Source: Bacteroidaceae bacterium (GTDB lineage: Bacteria; Bacteroidota; Bacteroidia; Bacteroidales; Bacteroidaceae). From it: a stretch of 64,000 bases of DNA. Location of the stretch: contig JAFUOP010000031.1 in NCBI GenBank assembly GCA_017481875.1, forward strand, positions 62,001 through 126,000, given 5' to 3'. Shown here in pieces: positions 1-8,420 of the stretch (position 1 is the first letter of the stretch; the number at the start of each line of letters is the position of its first letter). Made by a program: the position numbers and the translations under genes. Under the pieces are notes generated by a model. That model ran no database searches, was not told where the DNA came from, and saw only the letters and a program-made list of their open reading frames with translations.

Positions 1-217
1 CTCAAAACAGTCGGGTTGTGCCGAGATTCTCGACAAATGTATAAAAACCGATTATTGGGATATTCACGCAATGGCCGATGCCATCTACTCGATATGCAAC
101 AACGAATCGTTGTATGAATATCTTAAAGTGGAGGGCCGCAACGAGGTGAACCAAATCACTTGGGAGAACGTAGCTCTTAAACTGCGTAAGGTATATGAAA
201 AAGTAATGGGTTGGTAA
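1..217 (+). CDS. Glycosyltransferase family 4 protein, C-terminal end (partial)
   Basis: Open reading frame from the window edge (frame beginning at base 2) to a TAA at 215-217, about 71 residues. The helical C-terminal segment with a SGCAEIL opening and a final ENVALKLRKVYEKV stretch matches the tail of GT-B glycosyltransferases of the GT4 type. The next gene, 20 bp downstream on the same strand, is a GH57 alpha-glucanase. In Bacteroidales a GT4 protein and a GH57 protein commonly sit together with a glycogen debranching enzyme, so a role in glycogen or alpha-glucan metabolism is inferred. The catalytic part lies outside the window, so the assignment rests on the tail and the neighbour. Confidence 0.6.
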   Translation, partial: SKQSGCAEILDKCIKTDYWDIHAMADAIYSICNNESLYEYLKVEGRNEVNQITWENVALKLRKVYEKVMGW

Positions 218-237
218 AATTTTAAAAGACGAATAAT

Positions 238-1626
238 ATGAAAACAATTTGTTTCTATTTCGAGATTCATCAAATCAGACAGTTGAAACGCTATCGTTTC
301 TTCGATATAGGTAGTGATCACTACTACTATGACGATTATGCAAACGAGAGCGCGATTACTGAAATTGCCGAGAAATCGTATATCCCTGCATTGACAACAT
401 TGTTGGAGATGGTTAAGGAGAACGACGGTGCTTTCAAAGTTGCCTTCTCAGTGTCGGGTGTTGGCTTGGAGATGTTGGAGTTGTATGCTCCCCAGGTGAT
501 TGAGCTATTGCACGAGATTAACAAGACCGGTTGTTGCGAGTTCCTCTGTGAGCCTTATTCACACGGCCTCTCTTCACTTGCATCACGCGAGGTGTTTATG
601 GAAGAGGTTCAGCGTCAGAACCGCAAAATCAAAGAGCTCTTTGGCAAGAAACCCAAAGTGCTGCGCAACTCGGGCCTTATATACTCTGACGAGATAGGTG
701 AAATGGCAGCTTCTATGGGCTTCAAGGGTATGCTTTCCGAGGGTGCTAAGCATATTCTAGCTTGGAGAAGCCCCCACTTTGTATATAACTGCGCTACAGC
801 TCCCAGCTTGAAACTTTTGTTGCGCGACTATAAGTTATCTGATGATATCTCGTTGCGTTTCTCTAACCCCAAGTGGAGCGAGTATCCCTTGTTTGCTGAA
901 ACATATGTAGATTGGATTGCCCAGCTTCCCGAGGAAGATGAGGTTATTAATATCTTTATGAATCTTCACGCACTTGGTATATCACAGCCTTTGTCATCGC
1001 ATATTTTGGATTTCTTGAAGGCTATTCCCGCTTGTGCCAAAGACCGTGGCATTTCATTCTCTACACCTTCGGAGATTATCGACAAACATAAGTCGGTAGG
1101 TTCATTGGAGGTTTCTTACCCCCTCTCTTGGATGGACGAGGAGCGCGATGCAAGTTCTTGGTTGGGTAACTCATTGCAGCGTGAGGCTTTTGATAAGTTG
1201 TACAGCTTGGCAGAGCGCATCTCATTGTCTGACGACAAGAAGTTGAAACAAGATTTCGACTACTTGCAGGCAGCTGAGAACCTCCGCTTTATGACAACAA
1301 AGCAGAATGGTATCATCACAGAGCGTAGCATTTATGAATCTCCCTACGATGCATTCACAAACTATATGAATATTCTTGGCGATTTCATGGCACGTGTGCG
1401 TGCACAGTATCCCGAGGAGATGGATAATGAGGAGCTTGGTGCATTGCAACAGATGATTGAGAATCAGGAGGTTGAAATCGTTCAGCTTGAAGCTGAGGTT
1501 GAGAGCCTTAAAGCAAAGCTTGCAACAAAGGCAAAGAAAGCTGCAAAAGCTGCTGAAACTGCCGAGGAGGAGCCTGCTAAAGAGGCTAAACCCAAAGCAA
1601 CAAAGGCAAAGAAAGAGAAAGAATAA
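238..1626 (+). CDS. GH57 family alpha-amylase-like glycoside hydrolase
   Basis: 462 residues without a signal peptide, so cytoplasmic. The N-terminus has the FYFEIHQ opening typical of GH57 enzymes, followed by a (beta/alpha)7-barrel-like region with SEGAKHILAWRSP at about residues 160-185, which resembles the conserved GH57 motif region. Such enzymes act on alpha-glucans, and the upstream GT4 gene supports glycogen turnover. The last 75 residues are unusual: a coiled coil (about 395-425) runs into a Lys/Ala/Glu-rich low-complexity tail (KAAKAAETAEEEPAKEAK and similar). This is not part of the catalytic fold and may mediate polymer or protein contacts. A strong hairpin terminator follows. Substrate specificity cannot be read from the sequence. 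Confidence 0.85.
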   Translation: MKTICFYFEIHQIRQLKRYRFFDIGSDHYYYDDYANESAITEIAEKSYIPALTTLLEMVKENDGAFKVAFSVSGVGLEMLELYAPQVIELLHEINKTGCCEFLCEPYSHGLSSLASREVFMEEVQRQNRKIKELFGKKPKVLRNSGLIYSDEIGEMAASMGFKGMLSEGAKHILAWRSPHFVYNCATAPSLKLLLRDYKLSDDISLRFSNPKWSEYPLFAETYVDWIAQLPEEDEVINIFMNLHALGISQPLSSHILDFLKAIPACAKDRGISFSTPSEIIDKHKSVGSLEVSYPLSWMDEERDASSWLGNSLQREAFDKLYSLAERISLSDDKKLKQDFDYLQAAENLRFMTTKQNGIITERSIYESPYDAFTNYMNILGDFMARVRAQYPEEMDNEELGALQQMIENQEVEIVQLEAEVESLKAKLATKAKKAAKAAETAEEEPAKEAKPKATKAKKEKE

Positions 1627-1638
1627 TTCTTTATAAAT

Positions 1639-1678
1639 AAAAAGCGTGAGCTGTGCAATTGCACAGCTCACGCTTTTT
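1639..1678 (+). terminator. Perfect-palindrome terminator after GH57 gene
   Basis: A 40-bp perfect inverted repeat with 5 A at the left and 5 T at the right, centred at 1658/1659. It begins 12 bp after the GH57 stop codon and can act as an intrinsic terminator on either strand. Confidence 0.9.
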
Positions 1679-1807
1679 ATTGGTCGATTAAATGTAAATG
1701 GCAAGAATTGTCTTGTCTGCAAAGTATGGGAGCTTGTTTTGGGGGAATTACTTTTGCAGGTGAGCTTATAAATACAGCCACCTCAATTATTTACGTTGGG
1801 CCGCGGC

Positions 1808-1845
1808 CACAAAAAAATGCAGTACGCGTACTGCATTTTTTTGTG
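1808..1845 (-). terminator. Perfect-palindrome terminator downstream of DUF4270 gene
   Basis: A 38-bp perfect palindrome containing A7 and T7 arms around a GTACGCGTAC core. On the minus strand it lies 23 bp beyond the DUF4270 stop codon. The 130 bp between this and the GH57 terminator contain no convincing gene. Confidence 0.88.
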
Positions 1846-1868
1846 TGTATGTGTGTTTTTGTGTTTGT

Positions 1869-3236
1869 TTATTTATACCGGCTGCTTACAACTTCAACCT
1901 CTATTGGGTGCTTGTCGCCTCCTTGCAGTCTTATGTTGCTTAATTGTGTGTAGTGCTTCACTTTTACAAGGTTTCCATAGCTGTCGGTTGTCGCTTCTAT
2001 TGGAATAAGTACCACCTTTTTCCAGTCGGCATCGGCTTTGCCTGCTTCGTATTCGCTGTAGCACTTCTTAATTAACTTGGCTATATTGCCAAAAGTGTAA
2101 CGGCTGTTGTTGCTTGTTATGGTGGTGTAGAACGAAGTTTCGTTGTCGCACACCTTGTTCTTCTCAAAAAACTCTGTTACGTCCTTTTTGCGCAGCATCA
2201 GCAGAGTGGTGGGCGGGTTAAAGGTGTCGCCTTTGTCGGCGCGGAAACTCGCAAATTCAATCTTAACGGAATTCAGCGTGTCGCTGCCACACTCCTCCAT
2301 AATCTCATCAATAGGTAGTTCTACCTCTGTGAAAATTCCTGCCGGGGTTTTAATATATGTTGCATCGTTTTTGTTGAGCAGTGCGGTTATATCTCCGTTG
2401 TCGAATTTGTTTAGCTGCAATACCTCTTTGTTTGAGTAGAATGGGGTAAAGAGTGTTTCAATAGAGTCCTTTTCCCCTGTGCTGCTCTTAATATAGTGGC
2501 TGAATGCGATCTCAAGTCGCACTCTGTATATGTTGAGCAGAGTGCCATCGCCTTGTGTGCATTTTACATATACTCCTTTAAATACATTTTTGATAAATGT
2601 TTCGGAATTGGCGAAGTCCGATGGTGCGTTGTAGTAGTGTTGTACAATGCGTGTTCCTATCTCGTTGGGTAAAGGAATCTCTATATTTTCATCGTAATTC
2701 TCTTCGGTTATGGAGTCGTGCAGTGCATAGTCTTTTGCACTATATACCTTTGTTGCAATAGGTGCTTTGCTCTTGTCGTAATATTCCCCAAAATCAATAT
2801 CTGTGTAGTAATTTACTCCCTCTGATACCACTTTGTCGAGCTCATATACGTCGCATCTCATAGCATTGTTTTTGTCGCCTGTAATGCTGTCGTAATAGAT
2901 GCGAAGCTTTGTGTAGATAGATTTGTTGTCTATCACTCCTTCTTCGGGGAATGCTGTGCCGTCTCCTGCTGCAAACTGTGTCAAGAAGCTTGCTTCAAAT
3001 GTTGTGTTGTCTTGTTGGGAGGTGTAGCGTCCCAGATACATATAATCCGATTTGTTTATTATGGAATTGTTTACATCAAACGACTTACTTTTGGCATAGA
3101 AAATCTTTTTGCTTGCTGTAACAATGTCATTATCGGGTACAATGCTGCTTCCAATCGTCGCTGTTTCATCATCACATGCAGTGAAAGTTAGTACCGCAAA
3201 GGTCGCAAATAAGAAATACGAGATATACTTTTTCAT
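1869..3236 (-). CDS. DUF4270 family lipoprotein
   Basis: 455 residues. The N-terminus is a lipoprotein signal (hydrophobic segment, then TFTAC with Cys21) followed at once by DDE, the acidic pattern associated with surface export of Bacteroidetes lipoproteins. The remainder is beta-rich without a catalytic motif I recognise. The overall pattern (IGSSIVPDND near the N-terminus, SYMYLGRY-like segment, repeated aromatic strands) matches the DUF4270 family, whose function is unknown. In Bacteroidales it is regularly found next to the starch-synthase-like gene that lies 90 bp upstream here on the same strand, so co-transcription is likely. It is probably outer-membrane associated. Confidence 0.8.
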   Translation of the reverse strand: MKKYISYFLFATFAVLTFTACDDETATIGSSIVPDNDIVTASKKIFYAKSKSFDVNNSIINKSDYMYLGRYTSQQDNTTFEASFLTQFAAGDGTAFPEEGVIDNKSIYTKLRIYYDSITGDKNNAMRCDVYELDKVVSEGVNYYTDIDFGEYYDKSKAPIATKVYSAKDYALHDSITEENYDENIEIPLPNEIGTRIVQHYYNAPSDFANSETFIKNVFKGVYVKCTQGDGTLLNIYRVRLEIAFSHYIKSSTGEKDSIETLFTPFYSNKEVLQLNKFDNGDITALLNKNDATYIKTPAGIFTEVELPIDEIMEECGSDTLNSVKIEFASFRADKGDTFNPPTTLLMLRKKDVTEFFEKNKVCDNETSFYTTITSNNSRYTFGNIAKLIKKCYSEYEAGKADADWKKVVLIPIEATTDSYGNLVKVKHYTQLSNIRLQGGDKHPIEVEVVSSRYK

Positions 3237-3326
3237 ACGGTTTTTTTATGTAATCCGGTAGTGGTTTGTAACTCTCGATGGGAACTCTATTTCCAAGTAA
3301 CCCACTGTTCGTTATTTGTTATAGAA

Positions 3327-4136
3327 TCAAATTATTGTTTCGTAGAAGTTGTTGCATGCTTCGGCATACTCGTCATCGGCAGGCTTGGGTAGTATGGGCT
3401 TGCCAAGAGACTTTGCATAGTCTATGAGGGCGGGTGAAATGTTATCGCCGTTTATAATTATACCATCGCAAAATTTTATAGCCAATTTTGCAAGATCTTC
3501 GTACGATGTAGGTTCTTTTATGCCATCGAGCAACTCTATGTCCATTCCTCTGTGGAGGGTTTTTTGCAAGAAACCGGCAGAGAATGTGTCGTTGAAATTG
3601 TCGTCGTATAGTGATATTACAACTTTAGAGCTGCGGAACGACGGCTCCTCTTTGTATGCGCTTTTTACATACAAAGGTGTGAGGGCTGTTATCCAGCCGT
3701 GGCAGTGAATGATTTCGGGGCACCAGTTTGTCTTTTTTACGGTTTCAAGCACACCGCGGGCAAAGAATATTGCGCGTTCATCATTGTCGCTATACTCTTT
3801 TCCGTTCTCATCTGTTGTCATACGACGGTTTTGGAAATAGTCGTCGTTGTCAATAAAATATACCTGCATTCTTGCAGCCTGCAGCGATGCCACTTTTATA
3901 ATAAGCGGGTGGTCGGTGTCGTCTATAATAAGATTCATACCCGACAAACGCTGCACTTCGTGCAATTGGTTACGTCTGATATTTATGGTTCCCCATCTCG
4001 GAGTGAAAACTCTAATCTCTTTACCACTGTCTTGTGTGGCTTGTGGAAGACTGCGGCCAATGTTGGCTATTGTCGATTCGGGTACAAATGGTGTAATTTC
4101 CTGAGTAATAAATAATACTTTGTTCGCTTTCATCAT
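3327..4136 (-). CDS. Truncated glycogen/starch synthase-like protein (N-terminal GT5-type domain only)
   Basis: 269 residues from the first of two tandem ATG codons at 4136/4133. A purine-rich GGAAAGAAAG precedes them, and the promoter TSS lies inside the longer open frame, so the upstream extension is rejected. The fold resembles the N-terminal Rossmann half of GT5 starch synthases: KVLFITQEITPFVPES opening, IHCHGW, LPKPADD end. Two things are missing. The KTGGL ADP-glucose-binding motif is replaced by ESTIANIGRSLP, and the whole C-terminal nucleotide-sugar domain is absent, giving about 270 instead of about 480 residues. Homologues of this short form are conserved in Bacteroidetes as glycogen/starch synthase. 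Independent catalysis is doubtful and a regulatory role is possible (inference). Confidence 0.75.
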   Translation of the reverse strand: MMKANKVLFITQEITPFVPESTIANIGRSLPQATQDSGKEIRVFTPRWGTINIRRNQLHEVQRLSGMNLIIDDTDHPLIIKVASLQAARMQVYFIDNDDYFQNRRMTTDENGKEYSDNDERAIFFARGVLETVKKTNWCPEIIHCHGWITALTPLYVKSAYKEEPSFRSSKVVISLYDDNFNDTFSAGFLQKTLHRGMDIELLDGIKEPTSYEDLAKLAIKFCDGIIINGDNISPALIDYAKSLGKPILPKPADDEYAEACNNFYETII

Positions 4137-4174
4137 CTTTCTTTCCTTTTCCGCAGGTATATTATGCGCTTTTG

Positions 4175-4206
4175 CAAAGTTACTAAAAAACTGCCACAGT
4201 AGCAAA
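4175..4206 (-). promoter_or_regulatory. Bacteroidetes promoter of the starch-synthase-like gene
   Basis: On the minus strand TTTG (4206-4203) is followed after exactly 20 bp by TAACTTTG (4182-4175), matching the -33 TTTG / -7 TAnnTTTG consensus. Transcription would start about 30-35 bp before the ATG at 4136. Confidence 0.8.
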
Positions 4207-4539
4207 TTTATCCCTCTTTTTAAGCGTTTTTAGAGCTAAAAAGCCTTTGATTTACAGATATTAACGCATATTTAACAGCTTGTAACAGGGTGTGGCGTTG
4301 TTGCTGTTTGTGGGTGCCGCGTTGCACGCGTGCGAGTAAATTTTCTTTTATTTATTTCTTTTTATGGTTATTTGTTTGTTACTTTGCAATCCAAAATTGC
4401 AAATTTGAATTGCGAACATAATGCTGCGCTCGCTGCAAAGCAGTCAGGTAAACTTGCCTTGTTTTGCTCGTTGGCAGCGTTTGTTTTGCACACAGATATT
4501 TTGAAAAACATAATTTCCATTTTTAATAGAAAGTTAGAA

Positions 4540-5379
4540 ATGAGAGTAATACATACAATAAAAGAACTGCGCGAGGTTCTTGATATTTGCCGCAGCAATG
4601 GGCAAAAGATAGGCCTTGTTCCCACAATGGGTGCTTTGCACAAAGGGCATGCTTCATTGGTGGAAAAAGCTGTGAATGAGAATGATGTTGTTGTGGTAAG
4701 TATCTTTGTGAATCCCACACAATTTAATGATAAAAACGACCTTAAAAACTATCCCCGTACATTGGAAGCCGATTGCGCCCTGCTCAGTGCTGTGGGTGCA
4801 ACAATAGCCTTTGCTCCTTCGGTAGAGGAGATGTACCCGGTTCCCGATACTCGTGAGTTTTCATTTGCCCCGCTCGACACAGTGATGGAGGGTGCTTGCC
4901 GCCCCGGTCATTTCAATGGCGTGGCGCAGATTGTGAGCAAGCTGTTCTATTCAGTGGAGCCCGATAATGCATACTTTGGCGAAAAGGATTTCCAGCAGCT
5001 TGCAATAATACGTGCCATGGTGCGTATGTTGGATATAAAAGTTAATATAGTTCCTTGTCCCATTGTGCGCGAGCCCGACGGCCTTGCGATGAGTAGCCGT
5101 AACACTCTGCTCACAACCGAGGAACGTATTCGTGCGCTCACAATATCGCGCACGCTTTTTGCAAGCCTCGATTTTGCAAAAAACAACACTCTTGCCGCTA
5201 CAAAAGAGTTTGTGGAGCAGGCTATCGTGAGTACACCCGGGCTCGACCTTGAATATTTCCAAATTGTTGATGGCAATACCTTGCAGCCTATAGCAGCGTG
5301 GGCCGAAAGTGATTATCCCGTAGGTTGTATTGCTCTTTTTTGTGGAAAAATACGCCTTATCGATAATATAAAATATTAA
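4540..5379 (+). CDS. panC: Pantothenate synthetase
   Basis: 279 residues. The enzyme condenses pantoate and beta-alanine using ATP in pantothenate (vitamin B5/CoA) synthesis in the cytosol. Family landmarks are [13 protein letters not shown] with the HxGH nucleotide-binding motif near residue 30, [27 protein letters not shown] and the KMSKS-like MSSRN. The open frame extends 70 codons further upstream (from 4330), but that extension has no family similarity, and the ATG at 4540 gives the standard start ([11 protein letters not shown]) and standard length. panD follows after 9 bp, so the two form an operon. panB and panE are not in the window. The 330 bp upstream contain the divergent promoter of the previous gene but no clean promoter I can assign to panC. 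Confidence 0.96.
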   Translation: MRVIHTIKELREVLDICRSNGQKIGLVPTMGALHKGHASLVEKAVNENDVVVVSIFVNPTQFNDKNDLKNYPRTLEADCALLSAVGATIAFAPSVEEMYPVPDTREFSFAPLDTVMEGACRPGHFNGVAQIVSKLFYSVEPDNAYFGEKDFQQLAIIRAMVRMLDIKVNIVPCPIVREPDGLAMSSRNTLLTTEERIRALTISRTLFASLDFAKNNTLAATKEFVEQAIVSTPGLDLEYFQIVDGNTLQPIAAWAESDYPVGCIALFCGKIRLIDNIKY

Positions 5380-5388
5380 GATAGTAAA

Positions 5389-5739
5389 ATGTTTTTGCAG
5401 GTTATAAAGTCGAAGATTCATTGCGCTACTGTTACCGAAGCCAATCTTAATTATATGGGTAGTATTACCATAGACGAGGCTCTTATGGAAGCTGCCGGTA
5501 TGGTTGAAGGGGAAATGGTTCACGTTGTTAATAATAGTAATGGCGAGCGCATCGTTACCTATATTATAAAAGGAGAGCGTGGCTCTGGTGTTATCTGCTT
5601 GAACGGTGCTGCTGCTCACAAGTTCAGCCCCGGAGATGTTGTTATAATTATGGCTTATGCCATAATGACCCCCGAGGAGGCTGCCGTGAACAAACCCCGT
5701 GTTATAATCCCCGAAAAGGGTACCAACCGTTTGCTGTAA
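5389..5739 (+). CDS. panD: Aspartate 1-decarboxylase (pyruvoyl enzyme)
   Basis: 116 residues, the family size. It converts L-aspartate to beta-alanine, the second substrate of PanC encoded just upstream. The self-processing site is visible as Gly24-Ser25 in NYMGSITID; cleavage there produces the pyruvoyl cofactor on Ser25. Other family hallmarks are [14 protein letters not shown] at the N-terminus, [10 protein letters not shown] and [18 protein letters not shown] bidirectional terminator follows 21 bp after the stop codon. Confidence 0.97.
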   Translation: MFLQVIKSKIHCATVTEANLNYMGSITIDEALMEAAGMVEGEMVHVVNNSNGERIVTYIIKGERGSGVICLNGAAAHKFSPGDVVIIMAYAIMTPEEAAVNKPRVIIPEKGTNRLL

Positions 5740-5760
5740 GTAAATGTTCTTATAATAGAT

Positions 5761-5799
5761 ACAAAAAAATCTCCGAGCCCGGCTCGGAGATTTTTTTGT
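5761..5799. terminator. Bidirectional terminator between panD and GH20 gene
   Basis: Hairpin with A7 and T7 arms, a 10-bp GC-rich stem (TCTCCGAGCC / GGCTCGGAGA) and a single-base loop. It sits between the convergent panD (+) and GH20 (-) genes and can terminate both. Confidence 0.9.
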
Positions 5800-5819
5800 G
5801 CTTTATCTGTTACCAATGC

Positions 5820-7802
5820 TTATTTTGCACATTTGTTTGTAACCTTCAAGTTAGTAACCTTACTATTGAACTTACCTGCCTTCTTCAAGGGGAATACAAG
5901 TGTGCGTACATAATACATCTTGTCCTTGCCCTCGTTGTGGTAGATGGTCTGCTTGTTGAGAGTCTCAACGAGCTTGCCGTTTACGTAGAGGTATGTCTCC
6001 TGCTCGTTACCGCTTACAGTAATTGTAGCCTTCTCGCCGGGGAACAGTTGGTAGTTGAATGTGTTCAAGTAGCCGTCGCGTGCAAAGCCGAGCATGCCCG
6101 AAATGGGGTCGCTCAAGTAGAACTGTGCGTCGCCCGAGCAGAACAATACTGTACCGCGCTTCTCCTGTGCGGCCTCGATGTCGAATGTAACGGTGTAGTT
6201 GAAACCAATCTCCTTTACATTGTTCTCGCTGCCGGGAACAACCTTGTCAAGTGCAAGAATTGTTCTTGTGTCGCCACTGAAACGGCCTGCAATGTTCAAA
6301 CCGGGAGCATCGCTCAATGCTGTGCGTGCGTTGTTGAACTGGTCGAAGGGGAGCTTTGTGTTTGCACCTGTCCACATCTTCACAGCCATTGTCTGCATTG
6401 CGGGATATACACGGTAGTGAACGTCTTTTGCGCTGATACCGTTGCCGGGGTGGTCGTTCCACACTGCAAACATACCGCCCTTAATCTGCGGGTGGCACTC
6501 GTCGAACTTCTTGTCGCCGATGGTTGCGGGTGTCCAGGTCTCATAGAGATATTTGCTGTTCAAGTAGTCGTAGTAGTAGCCTGCTGCAGGTACAATATAT
6601 ACAAGGCCATCGGGAATGCTTATAAGGTCGTAACCCTGCTCCATCATTGCATCGGGCTGAGCGTAGGGGTTGTGCCAAGCTGTCAGTATCACGTTCTCCG
6701 ATTTCACAGGTGTCTCGCCGTTTGCGTGTGTGAGTGCACCCCAAGCAACAGCCTGCTTGCCATATTTTTCTACAAGGCGTATGCAGTGGTCGGTGAAGTA
6801 ACGGAACTTCTCAACAACAGCCTTGTCGCGGTTTGAATACTCGTCGGTACCCACATTCACGCGCTTGCCACGGAACACGGGCTCGTCGCCTTTGAGGTAC
6901 TCGTCGAAGAGTGAATCAACAAACTGGTAGGTCTCCTCTTTGAAGAGGTCGAGGTGGTCCATTCCATAATCCTTGCTGGCAATCTCGGGACGGAATTTAG
7001 AGAATGCGAGTGAGTGGGCGGGCACGTCAATCTCAGGAATAATCTCCACGAAGAGGCCCTCGGCAAGCTTCTGCAGGTCGATGAATTCCTGTTTTGTGTA
7101 GTAGCCGTCGCGTGCTGTGAGGTTGGGGAAATACTCGCTCTCCAAGCGGAATGCGCTGGGTGTCTTGTTCCAGTCGTGGTTGAAGAACTGCTTGAATGCG
7201 TTGTCGTTCAAGTGAATCTGGAATGTGTTCATTTTGTAGTAAGACATAAACTGTACATACTCGCGCAAGAAATCTATTGTAAAGAATTTGCGACCGCAGT
7301 CGAGCATAAAGCCACGTACTGCATAGTCGGGCCAGTCTTTAATTGTACCTTTGGGAAGCTCGCAGCCGTTGTTCTGCTCAAGAATCTGCAACAGGGTACG
7401 TGTGCCCCAGAACACACCTTGTGCTGTGGGTGCGGTGAGTGTTACTTTGTCGCTGATGGCGATTTTGTAACCTTCGTTGCCAAGTTTCTTGTCTTTCTTT
7501 GTTGCAAGTACAATGTCGCCCTTGTTTGCTTTGCCGGCAACCACAACAACTTCCTTGCCAAACATTGCTTTAATGTCGGCTGCAAACTGCTTGGCAACCT
7601 GCTCCATCTGAGCATCTTTCTTGCCATAGACAATCTTAGTCTCGGGGGTGATGGCGAATGTGCCTGTTGCTCCCTGCCACTCACGTAGCTCGGGGATTAC
7701 AAAAGGCTTCTCGTTCTTCACTGCCTTGTCGCCTGCGGCAAAAAGGGCTGTTGAAAACAGTACACTTACAAGTGTAAATAATAGGAAAAAGCGTTTCTTC
7801 AT
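5820..7802 (-). CDS. Secreted GH20 beta-N-acetylhexosaminidase
   Basis: 660 residues with a clear signal peptide (about 1-22). Residues 33-150 form the GH20b-type N-terminal domain. The TIM barrel spans about 155-490, with IKDWPDYAVRGFMLD, EIDVPAHSLAFSKF and the catalytic pair Asp320-Glu321. The usual HxGGDE signature is altered to VNVGTDEYS: Asp-Glu is kept but the preceding residues differ, which suggests a divergent subgroup. GH20 enzymes remove beta-linked GlcNAc/GalNAc (or lacto-N-biose) from glycans by substrate-assisted catalysis. Residues 505-660 form a beta-sandwich C-terminal domain resembling a LamG-like binding module. The gene begins 21 bp after the biotin carrier gene and may be transcribed with it, although the functions are unrelated. 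Confidence 0.88.
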   Translation of the reverse strand: MKKRFFLLFTLVSVLFSTALFAAGDKAVKNEKPFVIPELREWQGATGTFAITPETKIVYGKKDAQMEQVAKQFAADIKAMFGKEVVVVAGKANKGDIVLATKKDKKLGNEGYKIAISDKVTLTAPTAQGVFWGTRTLLQILEQNNGCELPKGTIKDWPDYAVRGFMLDCGRKFFTIDFLREYVQFMSYYKMNTFQIHLNDNAFKQFFNHDWNKTPSAFRLESEYFPNLTARDGYYTKQEFIDLQKLAEGLFVEIIPEIDVPAHSLAFSKFRPEIASKDYGMDHLDLFKEETYQFVDSLFDEYLKGDEPVFRGKRVNVGTDEYSNRDKAVVEKFRYFTDHCIRLVEKYGKQAVAWGALTHANGETPVKSENVILTAWHNPYAQPDAMMEQGYDLISIPDGLVYIVPAAGYYYDYLNSKYLYETWTPATIGDKKFDECHPQIKGGMFAVWNDHPGNGISAKDVHYRVYPAMQTMAVKMWTGANTKLPFDQFNNARTALSDAPGLNIAGRFSGDTRTILALDKVVPGSENNVKEIGFNYTVTFDIEAAQEKRGTVLFCSGDAQFYLSDPISGMLGFARDGYLNTFNYQLFPGEKATITVSGNEQETYLYVNGKLVETLNKQTIYHNEGKDKMYYVRTLVFPLKKAGKFNSKVTNLKVTNKCAK

Positions 7803-7823
7803 AATATAGTTAATTTATAGGGC

Positions 7824-8255
7824 TTATTCAAGTACTACAAGTGCTGCGCCATCGGCCACAGTGTCGCCTTTTTTTACAGCTATAGATGCCACTTTACCAT
7901 CGCGGTCGGCGTTTATGTTGTTCTCCATCTTCATGGCCTCGAGCACTACAACCGTGTCGCCCTTCTTCACCGTGTCGCCCACGTTCACTTTTACGTCAAT
8001 TATCACACCGGGCAGGGGTGTCTTTATGGCGTTGCCACTCACGGGGGTAGCAGCAGGTGCCGCTGTGGGTGCGGGTGCTGCGGCGGGCTTGGCTGCCACG
8101 GGTTTCACTTTTACTGCGGGTTTCTCCTCTTTGGGCTTCTCCCATTCAACATTGTACTCTGTGCCGTTTACGGTTACTTTTGCTGTTGTTTCTCCGGCCT
8201 CTTCAATGGCAACGTTGTATTGGTTGCCGTTTATTGTATATTTGTACTCTTTCAT
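7824..8255 (-). CDS. mmdC: Biotin carboxyl carrier subunit of methylmalonyl-CoA decarboxylase/carboxylase
   Basis: 143 residues. An N-terminal beta domain is followed by an Ala/Pro-rich flexible linker (about 45-75) and a C-terminal biotinyl domain with the biotinylation motif EAMKMEN, biotin on Lys109. The arrangement is that of the carrier subunit of Na+-pump decarboxylases and acyl-CoA carboxylases, where biotin shuttles CO2 from the carboxyltransferase. The carboxyltransferase gene (mmdA) is two genes upstream and a 48-residue partner lies between them. The gene following it is GH20, where other Bacteroidales usually encode the membrane beta subunit. The gamma/carrier assignment is firm; the exact complex type is inferred. 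Confidence 0.88.
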   Translation of the reverse strand: MKEYKYTINGNQYNVAIEEAGETTAKVTVNGTEYNVEWEKPKEEKPAVKVKPVAAKPAAAPAPTAAPAATPVSGNAIKTPLPGVIIDVKVNVGDTVKKGDTVVVLEAMKMENNINADRDGKVASIAVKKGDTVADGAALVVLE

Positions 8256-8261
8256 ATCAGC

Positions 8262-8408
8262 TTATCTGTTAAGGTTGTTCCAGTTTTTGTTTACATAGGT
8301 GATTGTGAGCACGCCGCTCTCCTCGTCGTGTATGTTGTTGCCAAGGAAATCGCTCAGTGCCATTGAAATTGCGGCTATCACAGCACCGTCTATCATTTTT
8401 TCTTCCAT
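8262..8408 (-). CDS. Small acyl-CoA decarboxylase-associated subunit (delta/epsilon-like), 48 aa
   Basis: A 48-codon gene between mmdA and mmdC, 12 bp and 6 bp from its neighbours, with ATG at 8408 and TAA at 8262-8264. The protein starts MEEKMIDGAVIAAISMALS and ends with WNNLNR. The pattern of an AAI-rich amphipathic helix, FLG, then a short hydrophobic strand and a Trp resembles the small delta/epsilon-type subunits of methylmalonyl-CoA and related decarboxylases, which help hold the complex together. The resemblance is by pattern only and the protein has no catalytic residues. Tight operon spacing on both sides argues strongly that it is translated. Confidence 0.7.
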   Translation of the reverse strand: MEEKMIDGAVIAAISMALSDFLGNNIHDEESGVLTITYVNKNWNNLNR

Positions 8409-8420
8409 AGTTATATTATT

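Noticed and set aside
1222..1722. 166-codon minus-strand frame over the GH57 tail
   Set aside because: Shadow created by the Lys/Ala-rich repeats of the GH57 C-terminus; no family resemblance and it crosses a terminator.
4380..4386. TACTTTG as a panC promoter
   Set aside because: Spacing within the box is one base short of TAnnTTTG and no -33 TTTG is at the right distance; not called.
4330..4539. 70-codon N-terminal extension of panC
   Set aside because: No similarity to the PanC family; the ATG at 4540 gives the standard N-terminus and length.
5796..6836. 346-codon plus-strand frame opposite the GH20 gene
   Set aside because: Antisense shadow of a well-supported GH20 gene; Cys/Val-rich translation is an artefact of codon bias.
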